A stretch of 46,040 nt of DNA from JBDREC01 sp043820105 [NCBI: Pseudomonadota bacterium] (lineage in GTDB: Bacteria > Bdellovibrionota_F > JAHFAK01), in contig JBDREC010000015.1 of NCBI GenBank assembly GCA_043820105.1, forward strand, positions 1-46,040. Direction: 5' to 3'. Both the position numbers and the translations under genes were made by a program. Every line of letters starts with the position of its first letter. Position 1 is the first letter of the stretch. Shown here one piece after another: positions 9,251 to 18,013 of the stretch. The notes beneath the pieces were generated by a model that saw only the letters and a program-made list of their open reading frames with translations, did not search any database and was not told the DNA's origin.

Positions 9251-11155
9251 TTAGAAGTAAATAGAAGCACCTATGCTTGCAGAAAAACTTTCATATGCAT
9301 CTAAAAAATGATATGATGCTTCTAAGTTTAATCTTAGATTTCTTGTTAAATAAAAATATTGTTTTAATTCAACTTCCATATAGTCAGCAAAGCTTCCGGA
9401 ATAGCCGACACCGTAAATATAAGAGGTTATTGTTTTTGCAAAAGAAGCTTCACTTAATTTCAAAAAGGATTTAAGGTGTGAACCTAGATAATAGTTATTG
9501 GTAAATTCACTTGAGGCATCCGCTTCAAGCATAATTAAATTTGTAAAGCTAAGTATTTCCCAAAAGTTAAAAGTAAGCCCTGGTCCACCATTTAAATAGA
9601 ATCCATAAAAATGTTTGTTGAGTCTAGGGCTAAAATCATAAGCTAGTTTTGAATCAAGCTCAAAAGACATTTTTTTGATATCAGAATTTATAGGTGAATA
9701 GGCTCCTATTTTGAAGATACTAGAGTTGAAACCAAATTTATTTTTGTTTTCATAATAATTTATATTAGTTGATAAAAATCTTAGGCTGCTTTCTTTTGTG
9801 TAACCTGCATCCTTATCTGAAATGTCATGATAAAGAGGGTTTATTTGAAGAGCGGAGTAAAAAGTGTTATGGTAGTATCCTCCAAAAATATCAAGTCTGC
9901 TTACATCATGACCCTTTAAAGGGTTTGCTTTAATTTGCATTGTAAGTTTTGGTGAGTTTAGTCTTTCACTTTTTTCAAAATCCTTATGCGAGAATAATGA
10001 TAAATATTGATTTTTGGATATTCTGCCATTTAAAAAGTTCATGTTATTTTTAATTTTTATAGCTTCAATTATAAGAGCTTTTCTATTTTCTTCTACTTCA
10101 TTTAATTCAAAAAATGATGATACCTTCAATTTTCCATGCATAATATCATTCATTATTTCAATTTCATCATCATTTAAGGCATTTTTTATTTCCTTAAGTT
10201 TTTTAGCATCAGAAGGATACAAATGAAAGGCCTCAATAAGACCTTGCTTAAATAATAAATCAATTATCTCAAGAGGAGTGGTAAATGCGATTTTTGTAAG
10301 CTTAATATTTGGCTTAGCACTTTTCAAAATGAGCTCTAATGCTGTTGCACAGTTCATAGAAAAAAAGAAGTAATCAGTATTAATGTTTTTCAGTTCCCAG
10401 GCATGTTTAATAAAATTATCTAATTCATCTTCTGATAAGACTAATTTGAACTCCCAGATATCACGATTTTGGAAGCCATTATAAAACTGTTTGAGCTTGT
10501 CAAAGCTTGAGAGCGTAAAATAGCCATCATAGGCGCCACTTATACCTTTATATATTAAACTAGTTGTTGTCTCGCCTTTTGGAAGATTAGCTGCAAAAGA
10601 TAATGCGTGGCCATTTGATATAAAATCATCATTGTTTCTTCTAGCTATTCTAAGAGCAATATGACCAAACATGGATTGAGGGGATGTGAAGGATTCGCTT
10701 ATAAATAGTAGAGAAATAAATTTTGCATTTATAATTTGATTATATTCTTTAAACTCTGGACATTCTATTTTTGGTAGATCGCTTTTTATTATATTTAAAT
10801 TTTTTTTAAGCCATTTTATTCTTGCTGGGAAGCGGCAGATTGCACTGTTTTCATTATTCTCATTTTGGAATAAGCTATTTAAAGTGGCTATTAGTTCTAG
10901 TTTTGGGTTTGTTTTTCCTTTTTTAGATAAAAAAAAGCTTTTGTTGTTAATAACACTTTTTCCATTTTTGTAATGGAGTAGGATGAGCCAATAAGGGTTT
11001 TTGGCAAGTTCCAGGTTTATTGCATTTTCAATGTAGTTGTTTTTGGTTGAGAGGGCGTAGATATTGGGATTAGGATTAAGATTAAGATTAAGATTTAAGA
11101 AAAGGAGAAATAGAAATAAGAGCTTAAGAGATTTTGGAAAAGGCGATGTTTTCAA
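9251..11155 (-). CDS. DUF4105 family protein with C-terminal beta-barrel
   Basis: A 634-residue exported protein. The N-terminal signal peptide includes an alternating Asn-Leu/Asn-Pro tract encoded by the hexamer array at 11067-11096. Residues about 145-290 carry the DUF4105 signature: a MFGHIALR motif, RDIWEFKL, and a Cys in SMNCATALE, the pattern that likens this family to papain-type NlpC/P60-like enzymes. The last 200 residues alternate hydrophobic and polar residues and end in aromatic-rich strands (final residue Phe), as in an outer-membrane beta-barrel. The start is a TTG without a strong RBS, 11 nt after the lipoprotein gene, so coupling is likely. Activity is unproven for the family. 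Confidence 0.8.
   Translation of the reverse strand: MKTSPFPKSLKLLFLFLLFLNLNLNLNPNPNIYALSTKNNYIENAINLELAKNPYWLILLHYKNGKSVINNKSFFLSKKGKTNPKLELIATLNSLFQNENNENSAICRFPARIKWLKKNLNIIKSDLPKIECPEFKEYNQIINAKFISLLFISESFTSPQSMFGHIALRIARRNNDDFISNGHALSFAANLPKGETTTSLIYKGISGAYDGYFTLSSFDKLKQFYNGFQNRDIWEFKLVLSEDELDNFIKHAWELKNINTDYFFFSMNCATALELILKSAKPNIKLTKIAFTTPLEIIDLLFKQGLIEAFHLYPSDAKKLKEIKNALNDDEIEIMNDIMHGKLKVSSFFELNEVEENRKALIIEAIKIKNNMNFLNGRISKNQYLSLFSHKDFEKSERLNSPKLTMQIKANPLKGHDVSRLDIFGGYYHNTFYSALQINPLYHDISDKDAGYTKESSLRFLSTNINYYENKNKFGFNSSIFKIGAYSPINSDIKKMSFELDSKLAYDFSPRLNKHFYGFYLNGGPGLTFNFWEILSFTNLIMLEADASSEFTNNYYLGSHLKSFLKLSEASFAKTITSYIYGVGYSGSFADYMEVELKQYFYLTRNLRLNLEASYHFLDAYESFSASIGASIYF
11067..11096 (+). 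repeat. hexamer tandem array GGATTA/AGATTA inside a signal peptide
   Basis: Five units (GGATTA, GGATTA, AGATTA, AGATTA, AGATTT). Read on the minus strand they encode the Asn-Leu/Asn-Pro alternation of the DUF4105 protein's signal peptide. Confidence 0.9.
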
Positions 11156-11166
11156 TGCTTTGAAAT

Positions 11167-11571
11167 TTATTTAGCTGGGTTACATTCTGGTTTTTTATAG
11201 GTTTGCACAAAGACATTTTTATCATAGTCCCACATTGCATCTGTGCCATAATCAGTTGAAAAACCAAAAGTTCCACCTGTAATAAGGTTGCCTAGAGTTA
11301 TAAAATTAAATTTTGAGGCAATGATTAATTGGGTTTGTTGATAGCATTTATCTTCAACAGTAACAATAATATCTTGGCCTGTAGCTGGAGTAACCATTAC
11401 AGCTGGAGCGCTAAAGTGTACAGGACCTGCTTGAGTTGAAGCAACAACATCAACTCTTTCACCAGTACTAGTCATTACATTTACATTTCTGTTTGAACCA
11501 GAAATGATTGTAGCGCAGCTTGAGAAAGCAAATGCAATTAATATTAAAATAATAAATAATCTTAATTTCAT
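11167..11571 (-). CDS. small lipoprotein, CATI-x-SG family
   Basis: A 134-residue lipoprotein: signal sequence ending in FAFSSC, so Cys19 would be lipidated, followed directly by ATIISGSNR. This C-A-T-I-x-S-G opening and the later glycine-rich stretch with a hydrophobic Gly-Gly segment and a YGTDAMW-YD motif are typical of a widespread, uncharacterised group of small bacterial lipoproteins. A GAGG RBS precedes the ATG. Its end is 11 nt before the DUF4105 gene, so the two are probably cotranscribed. A hairpin (11590-11616) sits in its leader. Confidence 0.75.
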   Translation of the reverse strand: MKLRLFIILILIAFAFSSCATIISGSNRNVNVMTSTGERVDVVASTQAGPVHFSAPAVMVTPATGQDIIVTVEDKCYQQTQLIIASKFNFITLGNLITGGTFGFSTDYGTDAMWDYDKNVFVQTYKKPECNPAK

Positions 11572-11589
11572 CTTTTACCTCGCAAAATT

Positions 11590-11616
11590 AAATTATGACG
11601 CCATAAATCATAATTT
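11590..11616. promoter_or_regulatory. 9-bp hairpin in the leader of the small lipoprotein gene
   Basis: The arms AAATTATGA (11590-11598) and TCATAATTT (11608-11616) pair perfectly around a 9-nt loop, just upstream of the GAGG RBS. It may be a weak terminator for the large lipoprotein gene upstream or a leader element. It lacks a clear U-tract. Confidence 0.3.
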
Positions 11617-11710
11617 TATAGAAAATTAATATTTAAATGTAAACAAAAAAGATAATAAAAAAAATAGTAAAAAGTATGAGAGGGTAACAGATTATTTAAG
11701 AGTATTTGAT

Positions 11711-13828
11711 TTAGGCTGGTTCAACTGTTACATAAAAATCTATTGCACCTAGATCTAGTTCAAATTCATCTGTACACCTATTGTCAATAAGTTCAAGCTC
11801 TATAAATTCAGCTAATCCGCTATAAGTATCTTCGTATGATGTTCCTGTTAACCAGTCAGTTGAGAGTTCTGTTACAAGATCTTGTGATGCAGTTCCATAT
11901 ACAAATTCAAATGTCATGCCTAGCTCAATGTAGAGTTTTAACCAATAAGCGTTGATTCTCCATTCACCATATCCAGAGGCATTCGTAGTTATACTTGTAG
12001 AAAAATCAACAGCGGTTGTTCCATTAATATCACCGATTACAGAGATATCAGTATCAGCGAGAGGGGAAGTTCCATTAAACATGGCTGTAAAAGAAAAAAT
12101 TACTTCTGTATTAATAATAAGATCGGAAAGAGTAGCAGTTAAATTTTCGATAGTTATATTCATGTTATTATCTAAATATCCGGTAATAGCGTTTTTAATT
12201 TGAACAGCATTATCTTCTTCTGTTGCTGGTGAAATACTTTCATTTGCAAGTAAGAAATCATATAAGTCTAAAGAATGATCATTTGAATTGAATTCATGAT
12301 GAAATTCCACAAAGCATGTTCTTGCATGAGAGGAATCCTCCATTTCTAAACATTCTGTAATACTGTCATATGAAACAGTCATAAAACACAGTCCAGCTGA
12401 GGATACATTGCAGGATCCTAAGTCAGAAATCTTGCTTCCAGATGAATCATATGTTGCCAATGTTACTTCAGGGCTATAATTGTCACTGCTTGCCCATGCC
12501 CCACTTAAAAATGCAATGGCAGGGTCATACAATGAATCACCCTGGCTATCAACAAAAGGAATATTAAAAGATATTGTATCGATCATCTCCAAAGCCTGTG
12601 AATAATGGCAATCAGCTGTTGCTACTGAATCTGCATCTTGACCTGTTGGAGATGCCTGAGCAAAAACAATAAGAGCAATTGAAGTGATATCATCAGTAAA
12701 ATCAAATGAAATAGTGAATTCATTTGCATTTGTTGTATCTTGTGTTATTGCAAAGTTAGTAATGAATGAGGCAATTTCAGCTGTTGTAATGGAAATTGTG
12801 CTTGAGGATGAAGTTACTACTCTTGATCTTGCCTTAATCGCTGATTCAAGAAGGGAGTACGTTAGTAAATCAGAAATATCAGTTGTGCTTGATTCATTTG
12901 TGCTTGTTAATTCGACATTAAAGCTGACATTTGTTGTTTCATCTGTATTTGCTTCAAAGGAAGAAGAGGTAACTTCTGCTGCAATTGAAAAAATAACAAC
13001 TTCACCGTCTATTGTAACACTTGCGTCTTTTGCAAAATCAGAACTTATTTCTGGAAGTACGATTTTAGAACATGAATCTTCCAGTGAAAATTCATGAGAA
13101 TATCCAGAGCTTTCATCAGTTACAATTGAAAAAGTATGTTCAATTGCATTACTTGAAGTAGTGATTGATATATCTTCACTTAAGGTTCCGTTTCCATCTG
13201 TATAATCCAGGCTTATAGTGTATTGACTTGGGTCAATGTATTCCCCTGTTGTTATATCCTTGATATAAACTGTAAGTTTTCTTTCGTTTGCATTCTCTGT
13301 ATAACTGTAGGTTGAAAGAACTTCAGCTACTACTATATCTCCACAGGTACTGCCTTCTTTGCCAATAATCAATTCAAAAGAGATATTATCATCTGCATCA
13401 ATAACTTTTTGCTCACTTGTGGAATACGTAATCTCATTATATGTTACAGAAATTGTAACCAGGATTTCTTTTCCCTTTTCAATAGCTACTTCAGCAATTG
13501 AAAAATCGCCATCACCATTATTGGTCATTGTATATGAATCAGCTATTCCTCTTAGTTCAGCTCCAGTTATATCTTCAATTGTTATTACAGGAGCAAGATC
13601 ATCAATACTAACATCAGCTGCCAAAGAAAATTTGGCACTAATATTAAGGTTAGCATAGTTTTCTTGCGAAGCATCTAAAACACCATCAATGCTATCAAGG
13701 TAATTAGCTGATGTTTGAACGCCAGAGTTAGAATTTGTTGCTGTACAGCCCAATAAAAATGAAAATAAAATGATTGAAATTGAAATGAAATTAAAAAAAT
13801 AAACTTTGCTAATGATACACTTTCCCAT
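11711..13828 (-). CDS. large exported lipoprotein with repeated beta-sandwich-like regions
   Basis: The ATG at 13828 is chosen because AGGAGGA lies five bases before it; the frame is open for 39 more codons upstream but without an RBS. The 705-residue product has a signal peptide with lipobox LLGC followed by TATNSNSG. The rest is Thr/Ser/Asp/Glu-rich with alternating hydrophobic residues, the pattern of stacked Ig-like or other beta-sandwich domains in surface proteins. Few Cys residues are spread through the second half, possibly as disulfides. I do not recognise a named domain. A sigma-54-type promoter lies about 90 nt upstream. Likely outer-membrane or surface exposed. Confidence 0.75.
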   Translation of the reverse strand: MGKCIISKVYFFNFISISIILFSFLLGCTATNSNSGVQTSANYLDSIDGVLDASQENYANLNISAKFSLAADVSIDDLAPVITIEDITGAELRGIADSYTMTNNGDGDFSIAEVAIEKGKEILVTISVTYNEITYSTSEQKVIDADDNISFELIIGKEGSTCGDIVVAEVLSTYSYTENANERKLTVYIKDITTGEYIDPSQYTISLDYTDGNGTLSEDISITTSSNAIEHTFSIVTDESSGYSHEFSLEDSCSKIVLPEISSDFAKDASVTIDGEVVIFSIAAEVTSSSFEANTDETTNVSFNVELTSTNESSTTDISDLLTYSLLESAIKARSRVVTSSSSTISITTAEIASFITNFAITQDTTNANEFTISFDFTDDITSIALIVFAQASPTGQDADSVATADCHYSQALEMIDTISFNIPFVDSQGDSLYDPAIAFLSGAWASSDNYSPEVTLATYDSSGSKISDLGSCNVSSAGLCFMTVSYDSITECLEMEDSSHARTCFVEFHHEFNSNDHSLDLYDFLLANESISPATEEDNAVQIKNAITGYLDNNMNITIENLTATLSDLIINTEVIFSFTAMFNGTSPLADTDISVIGDINGTTAVDFSTSITTNASGYGEWRINAYWLKLYIELGMTFEFVYGTASQDLVTELSTDWLTGTSYEDTYSGLAEFIELELIDNRCTDEFELDLGAIDFYVTVEPA

Positions 13829-13914
13829 TTTTCCTCCTGATAATAAATTTTTTCCAGACAACAGGTTTTTGTAAAACTCTATTGTGCATGTAAATTGTCT
13901 AGAAGTAGGCATTT

Positions 13915-13929
13915 GCAAGCCAAGTGCCA
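13915..13929 (-). promoter_or_regulatory. sigma-54-type promoter for the large lipoprotein gene
   Basis: The minus strand reads TGGCAC-TTGGC-TTGC, with GG and GC separated by exactly ten bases. It would give a leader of about 75 nt before the ATG at 13828. Confidence 0.75.
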
Positions 13930-14075
13930 AAACATAAAACTGCATATATGGTAATCAAAACTAATACTTAAGCGTTTTAAGGAAAACTTTTTATGTTAAA
14001 CTGCTCATAAAAAATACAATTGTTTTACACTTTTTTAACTTGCACTTTTCTTCAGTTGAATTATTTTCCTTAATT

Positions 14076-15176
14076 ATGATTAAAAAATTAAATATTTATA
14101 AAGCAAAGGTGCTTGAAAGTAAGTATAAAAAATATTTGCCTTTAACAGCCTTTTTTGCGGGTTTCATGTGGGATTCTTTAACTTTAAAGAGAATAGATAA
14201 CTGGCTTGATAATCTGATTTTATTTGTCTATTTGCTTCTTTTGGCGCTTTTCATTGTTCTTACAAATTTTGTAAATAAAGGTGTAATAAAGAAAAAGCTA
14301 TTTACAAAATATGCTGATTTTTACCCTATGATAATGCAGTTTTTTCAGGGAGGTTTGTTCAGTGCTTATGTGGTTTTTTATTTTCAATCCACTTCCTTAT
14401 CAAAGGCTCCAATTTTTCTTGCTCTATTAATTTTCTTTTTAGTAGTGAATGAATTTATTGAAGATAGGCTTAATAATTTTTACCTGCAAATGCCTTTATT
14501 ATTTTTTGTTAGTTTTTCCTTTCTAAACTTCTTTATGCCGATTATTCTAGGAGCAATGAATGTTTGGGTGTTTATTTTAAGTGGCATTTTAAGTCTTTTG
14601 TTTTTAGCTTTTATTCTTTTTATTCATTTAAAGAAAAAGCTTATTGAATCGAAAAGACAGTTATATAGTATTTCATCCCTCGTACTTGTTTTATATCTAT
14701 TCTTTAATTTGCTTTATTTTTTAAACTGGATTCCTCCAATTCCATTGTCTTTAAAGCATGGAGGGATTTATCATAATATTGAAAAAGAAAATAATGTATA
14801 TATTCTATATCATGAAAAGCCAAAGTGGTATCAATTCTTCAAAGACTCAGACAAGGAATATCATTTATTGAAAAAAGAAAGGATCTATTGTTTTGCTTCA
14901 ATTTTTGCACCAACAAAACTTAACAAAAAGATCTATCACCATTGGCAACAGTATAATGAAAAAAATGGAAAGTGGATAACAACTGATAAAATTACTTATA
15001 AAATTGTTGGTGGAAGAGACGCCGGTTATAGAGGATATACTTATAAGAGCTATGCAAAAGAAGGCAAATGGAGAGTTGAAGTGAAAACAGAAAATGACTT
15101 ACTGCTTGGAAGGATAAGTTTCGAGATAATCAGCTCAAAAGAAAAAAAGCTTGAACTTGAGAAATATGCTTATTAA
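14076..15176 (+). CDS. DUF2914 domain membrane protein
   Basis: A 366-residue protein from the ATG at 14076; an in-frame TTG at 14040 has no RBS and adds only 12 residues. About seven hydrophobic helices fill the first 230 residues. A soluble C-terminal domain follows, with YHHWQQYNEKNGKW, then a Gly-Arg-Asp-Ala-Gly-Tyr-Arg-Gly-Tyr stretch and GKWRVEVKT, which match the DUF2914 pattern. The family is uncharacterised and common in Gram-negative bacteria; the C-terminal domain probably lies in the periplasm. It is divergently oriented from the lipoprotein gene and stands alone. Confidence 0.75.
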   Translation: MIKKLNIYKAKVLESKYKKYLPLTAFFAGFMWDSLTLKRIDNWLDNLILFVYLLLLALFIVLTNFVNKGVIKKKLFTKYADFYPMIMQFFQGGLFSAYVVFYFQSTSLSKAPIFLALLIFFLVVNEFIEDRLNNFYLQMPLLFFVSFSFLNFFMPIILGAMNVWVFILSGILSLLFLAFILFIHLKKKLIESKRQLYSISSLVLVLYLFFNLLYFLNWIPPIPLSLKHGGIYHNIEKENNVYILYHEKPKWYQFFKDSDKEYHLLKKERIYCFASIFAPTKLNKKIYHHWQQYNEKNGKWITTDKITYKIVGGRDAGYRGYTYKSYAKEGKWRVEVKTENDLLLGRISFEIISSKEKKLELEKYAY

Positions 15177-15242
15177 TCAATATGATATATCAAATCACTC
15201 TGTTCTTAAGCAATCCAATGTTAAATTTTAAATCTAATTTGC

Positions 15243-15269
15243 TTGACTTGCTAGTTTGGAACTTATAAT
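15243..15269 (+). promoter_or_regulatory. sigma-70-like promoter for the HU gene
   Basis: TTGACT at 15243-15248 and a perfect TATAAT at 15264-15269 are separated by 15 nt, slightly shorter than the usual 17. The predicted transcript would have a leader of about 150 nt that contains the hairpin at 15344-15384. Confidence 0.5.
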
Positions 15270-15343
15270 TTTCAATCCTATTTCGATTACTCATACCAAG
15301 GGTAATAGAAGATTCCTAAAAAGTCCGGTCAATAAACAGGGGA

Positions 15344-15384
15344 TTTAAATTTGTAAAGATAAGGTGTTTTTACAAAAGTTTAAA
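15344..15384 (+). promoter_or_regulatory. long hairpin in the HU leader
   Basis: TTTAAATTTGTAAA (15344-15357) pairs with TTTACAAA (15369-15376) and TTTAAA (15379-15384), giving 14 bp with a 2-nt AG bulge and an 11-nt loop GATAAGGTGTT. It ends 26 nt before the AGGAGG RBS, so it could affect message stability or translation. No known riboswitch is recognised. Confidence 0.4.
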
Positions 15385-15424
15385 TTTAATATTTTTTTAA
15401 TTTAATTTTTAGGAGGGCTTTGTT

Positions 15425-15703
15425 ATGACAAAGGCTGAACTAATTAACAAGATCTATGAAGAAAATTATGACAGAGGCGTTACAAAAGTTATCGTTGAAG
15501 AAATCGTTGACTCTTGTTTCACAACACTTGCAAAGTCTATTAAAAAAGACAAAAGATTTACTTATCCAGGTTTTGGTACATGGACTCTAAAAAATAGAAA
15601 AGCAAGAATGGGCAGAAACCCACAAACAGGCGAAGAAATCAAAATTAAAGCTTCAAAGACTGTTACATTTAAACCTTCCAGTCGTTACAAAGATACTTTA
15701 TAG
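15425..15703 (+). CDS. HU/IHF-family DNA-binding protein
   Basis: A 92-residue protein of normal HU length. It has the N-terminal dimerisation helices (MTKAELINKIYE), the FTYPGFGTW strand-turn characteristic of the family, the GRNPQTGEEIKI DNA-binding arm with the intercalating Arg-Asn-Pro, and the C-terminal VTFKPS. It binds and bends DNA as a dimer in the nucleoid. A strong AGGAGG RBS at 15411-15416 precedes the ATG. It is monocistronic: promoter at 15243 and intrinsic terminator at 15734. It has unusually many Lys residues compared with E. coli HU. Confidence 0.95.
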   Translation: MTKAELINKIYEENYDRGVTKVIVEEIVDSCFTTLAKSIKKDKRFTYPGFGTWTLKNRKARMGRNPQTGEEIKIKASKTVTFKPSSRYKDTL

Positions 15704-15733
15704 TATTTTTACTAAAAAATATTGCAAAAAAAT

Positions 15734-15767
15734 ATAGCCTGTTGTAAAAGCAACGGGCTATTTTTTT
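15734..15767 (+). terminator. intrinsic terminator after HU
   Basis: An 11-bp stem (ATAGCC-T-GTTG with CAAC-G-GGCTAT, one T-G wobble) around a 6-nt loop is followed by seven T. It separates the HU gene from the fumarase operon. Confidence 0.9.
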
Positions 15768-15788
15768 AACTTTTTTATGGAGTAGTTT

Positions 15789-16670
15789 GTGCATAGATTC
15801 AAAGAATTAAATAAGAAAAATGTACTAGAATTAATTAGAAAAGCTAGTTGCGAGCTTCCTTTAGATATTGAGAAAATGTTAATTTCAATGCGCGCAAAAG
15901 AAGATAAGAAAAGTGCTGCGTATATGATACTTGGCTCTATTTTAGATAATGTTGCTTTAGCAAGAAATATCTCAAGTCCGATTTGTCAGGATACTGGAAC
16001 TTTACTGTTTTATGTCACTAAGCCTTTTGACCTTGATTCACGAAAGCTTATAGGTGTTATTAAGAAGGCAGTTTTAGAAGCAACTAACAAAAGTTATTTG
16101 AGACCTAATACAGTTGATCCTATTACTGGTACTAATTCAGGTGATAATCTTGGTAATGGACATCCTTATATTCATTTTACTGATTGGAGTAAAAAAGAAA
16201 TTGAAATTAAATTATTGTTAAAAGGTGGAGGCTCTGAAAATGCTTCTATTCAATATAAGCTTCCAGATGCATCTTTAAAAGCAGGTCGAGATCTTGCTGG
16301 TGTTGAAAAAGTCATATTAGATTCCGTTTTTAAAGCCCAGGGAAAGGGTTGTGCTCCTGGTATTTTAGGTGTTGGTATAGGTGGTGATAGGCAGACTTCA
16401 TATCAGGTTGCCAAAAAACAACTGTTTAGATCGCTCGCTGATAAAAATGAAAACCCAAAACTTGCAAAACTCGAATCTAATATATTTAAAAAAGCTAACT
16501 TGCTTAATATTGGGCCAATGGGTTTGATGGGTAAAACAACGTTATTGGGAGTTAAAATAGGTTGCATTCACAGACTTCCTGCATGTTATTTTGTATCAGT
16601 TGCATATTTGTGTTGGGCAGCAAGAAAAGCCTCACTAAATATTACTACAAAGGGGGTGAAATATGCTTAA
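15789..16670 (+). CDS. class I fumarase / tartrate dehydratase-type hydro-lyase, alpha subunit
   Basis: A 293-residue subunit starting with GTG. It carries the three expected [4Fe-4S] ligands of this family: Cys66 in ICQDTGT, Cys188 in GKGCAPG, and Cys275 in LCWAAR. The conserved PNTVDPITGTNSGDN and GGGSEN stretches are also present. Together with the beta subunit it forms an oxygen-sensitive iron-sulfur enzyme interconverting fumarate and malate, the usual activity of two-subunit members, though tartrate dehydratase or mesaconase cannot be excluded from sequence. It overlaps the beta-subunit gene by 8 nt. Confidence 0.9.
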   Translation: MHRFKELNKKNVLELIRKASCELPLDIEKMLISMRAKEDKKSAAYMILGSILDNVALARNISSPICQDTGTLLFYVTKPFDLDSRKLIGVIKKAVLEATNKSYLRPNTVDPITGTNSGDNLGNGHPYIHFTDWSKKEIEIKLLLKGGGSENASIQYKLPDASLKAGRDLAGVEKVILDSVFKAQGKGCAPGILGVGIGGDRQTSYQVAKKQLFRSLADKNENPKLAKLESNIFKKANLLNIGPMGLMGKTTLLGVKIGCIHRLPACYFVSVAYLCWAARKASLNITTKGVKYA

Positions 16671-17247
16671 ATTAGAACTTCCAATTGATGAAAAATTAAT
16701 TAGGTCTTTAAATATTGGTGATCAGGTTTTAATTACTGGAACTATAGTTACAGCAAGAGATGCAGCTCATAAGCTCATGATAGAAGAAAAACCTGATTTT
16801 GTAAGAAATGATCTTAAAAATAATATGATTTATCATTGTGGTCCAATTGTTCGAAAAGTTAAGGATGGATATGAAATGGTTGCCTGTGGACCAACAACAA
16901 GTATTAGAGAAGAACCTTATGAAGCAGATGTTATAGATAATTATAAGGTGAGAGGTGTTATTGGTAAAGGTGGAATGGGTCCAAAAACTTTGGCTGGATT
17001 AAAAAAAACTGGCGCTGTTTATATCCACGCTGTAGGAGGAGCCGCTGTTTCACTTTCAAAATGTGTAGAAAAAATTGAAAAAGTATACTTACTTGAAAAA
17101 CTAGGAGTTCCAGAGGCTTTTTGGGTTTGTAAGGTTAAAGATTTTCCAGGAATAGTTACAATGGATTCAAAGGGAAGGTCTTTGCATGATAAGGTTGAGA
17201 AGGAATCTGGCGAGAAATTGAGGGAACTTCTAGATGCTGGATGCTAG
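16663..17247 (+). CDS. class I fumarase / tartrate dehydratase-type hydro-lyase, beta subunit
   Basis: A 194-residue subunit matching the C-terminal half of class I fumarases: VLITGTIVTARDAAHK, YHCGPIV, ACGPTTSIREE, and GKGGMGPKT. Its ATG overlaps the end of the alpha gene, so translation is coupled. The last residues (LLDAGC and stop) are encoded by a 7-bp tandem repeat array that continues into the intergenic region, so the C-terminus has been shaped by repeat expansion. The family C-terminus is variable, and this should not harm activity. Confidence 0.9.
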   Translation: MLKLELPIDEKLIRSLNIGDQVLITGTIVTARDAAHKLMIEEKPDFVRNDLKNNMIYHCGPIVRKVKDGYEMVACGPTTSIREEPYEADVIDNYKVRGVIGKGGMGPKTLAGLKKTGAVYIHAVGGAAVSLSKCVEKIEKVYLLEKLGVPEAFWVCKVKDFPGIVTMDSKGRSLHDKVEKESGEKLRELLDAGC

Positions 17248-17260
17248 ATGCTAGATGCTG
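17233..17260 (+). repeat. heptamer tandem array GATGCTG/GATGCTA overlapping a stop codon
   Basis: Four units (GATGCTG, GATGCTA, GATGCTA, GATGCTG). The TAG stop of the fumarase beta gene (17245-17247) lies at the junction of two units. Confidence 0.95.
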
Positions 17261-17288
17261 GCAGTAAAATTTAGATATTGGGGAAAGA

Positions 17289-17324
17289 CGTGCTCGTGCT
17301 CGTGAACGTAAACGTAAACGTACA
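17289..17324 (+). repeat. hexamer tandem array CGTGCT/CGTAAA
   Basis: Six 6-bp units (CGTGCT x2, CGTGAA, CGTAAA x2, CGTACA) between the fumarase operon and mlaC. Confidence 0.9.
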
Positions 17325-17387
17325 CAACACCAATTAACCCAGCTTTTTATTGCTAAAACATATTAAAAAATTATAGGACATTAATAA

Positions 17388-17999
17388 ATGAAAAACATAA
17401 AATTATTAGCTCTTTTATTCTCATTCGCCCTTTCGTTTTCTTTGTTTGCAGAAAATAAAAATGTGAATACAAATTCTCCTATGTCTGTAATTAAAAATAC
17501 AATTGCTAAAGTTGAAAAACTTGTTGATAAAGGTCTGGATAGTGATGATGTTCAGGATAAAATTAAAAAAGAAATTAGGCAAATGTTTGACTATGATTAT
17601 CTGGCGAAAGAGGCTATTAGCGCTCATTGGTCAAAACTAACAAGTGCAAAACAAGAACGATATAAAACACTATTTAGGGAGCTGATTGAAAGAGCTTATA
17701 TTACAAAGGCAAAAAGTTATGTTGGTGATCAGCATAATGTAAAATTTACTAAAGAAAATATTAAGGGTAAAAAGGCAGATGTTTTTTGTAATGTTGCTCA
17801 AAAAGAAGTTGATGCTGAAATAATTTATAAAATGCATATTGTAGGTAAAACCTGGAAAGTTACTGATATCCTGCTTGATGAATCATCATTGTTAGCTAGT
17901 TATCAATCACAGTTTAATGGCTTTATTAATAAGAATGGATCTGTTGATAAGTTAATCGATAGAATCGCTGAAAAACTTAAAGAAAATAACAAATCATAA
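17388..17999 (+). CDS. mlaC: MlaC/Ttg2-family periplasmic lipid-binding protein
   Basis: A 203-residue protein with a cleavable signal peptide (about residues 1-21) and the MlaC features: MFDYDYLAKEAI, a following W in AHWSKL, FRELIERAY, and a C-terminal GKTWKVTDILLDESSLLASYQSQF. MlaC shuttles phospholipids across the periplasm between outer-membrane and inner-membrane components. The mlaFED permease genes are not adjacent, so the partner complex must be encoded elsewhere. It is 14 nt upstream of dusB and may be cotranscribed with it. Confidence 0.88.
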   Translation: MKNIKLLALLFSFALSFSLFAENKNVNTNSPMSVIKNTIAKVEKLVDKGLDSDDVQDKIKKEIRQMFDYDYLAKEAISAHWSKLTSAKQERYKTLFRELIERAYITKAKSYVGDQHNVKFTKENIKGKKADVFCNVAQKEVDAEIIYKMHIVGKTWKVTDILLDESSLLASYQSQFNGFINKNGSVDKLIDRIAEKLKENNKS

Positions 18000-18013
18000 A
18001 GAACCCATCAATT

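Noticed and set aside
12684-13097. 137-codon plus-strand frame inside the large lipoprotein gene
   Set aside because: Antisense to a gene with a signal peptide, lipobox and strong RBS; the composition is that of a shadow frame.
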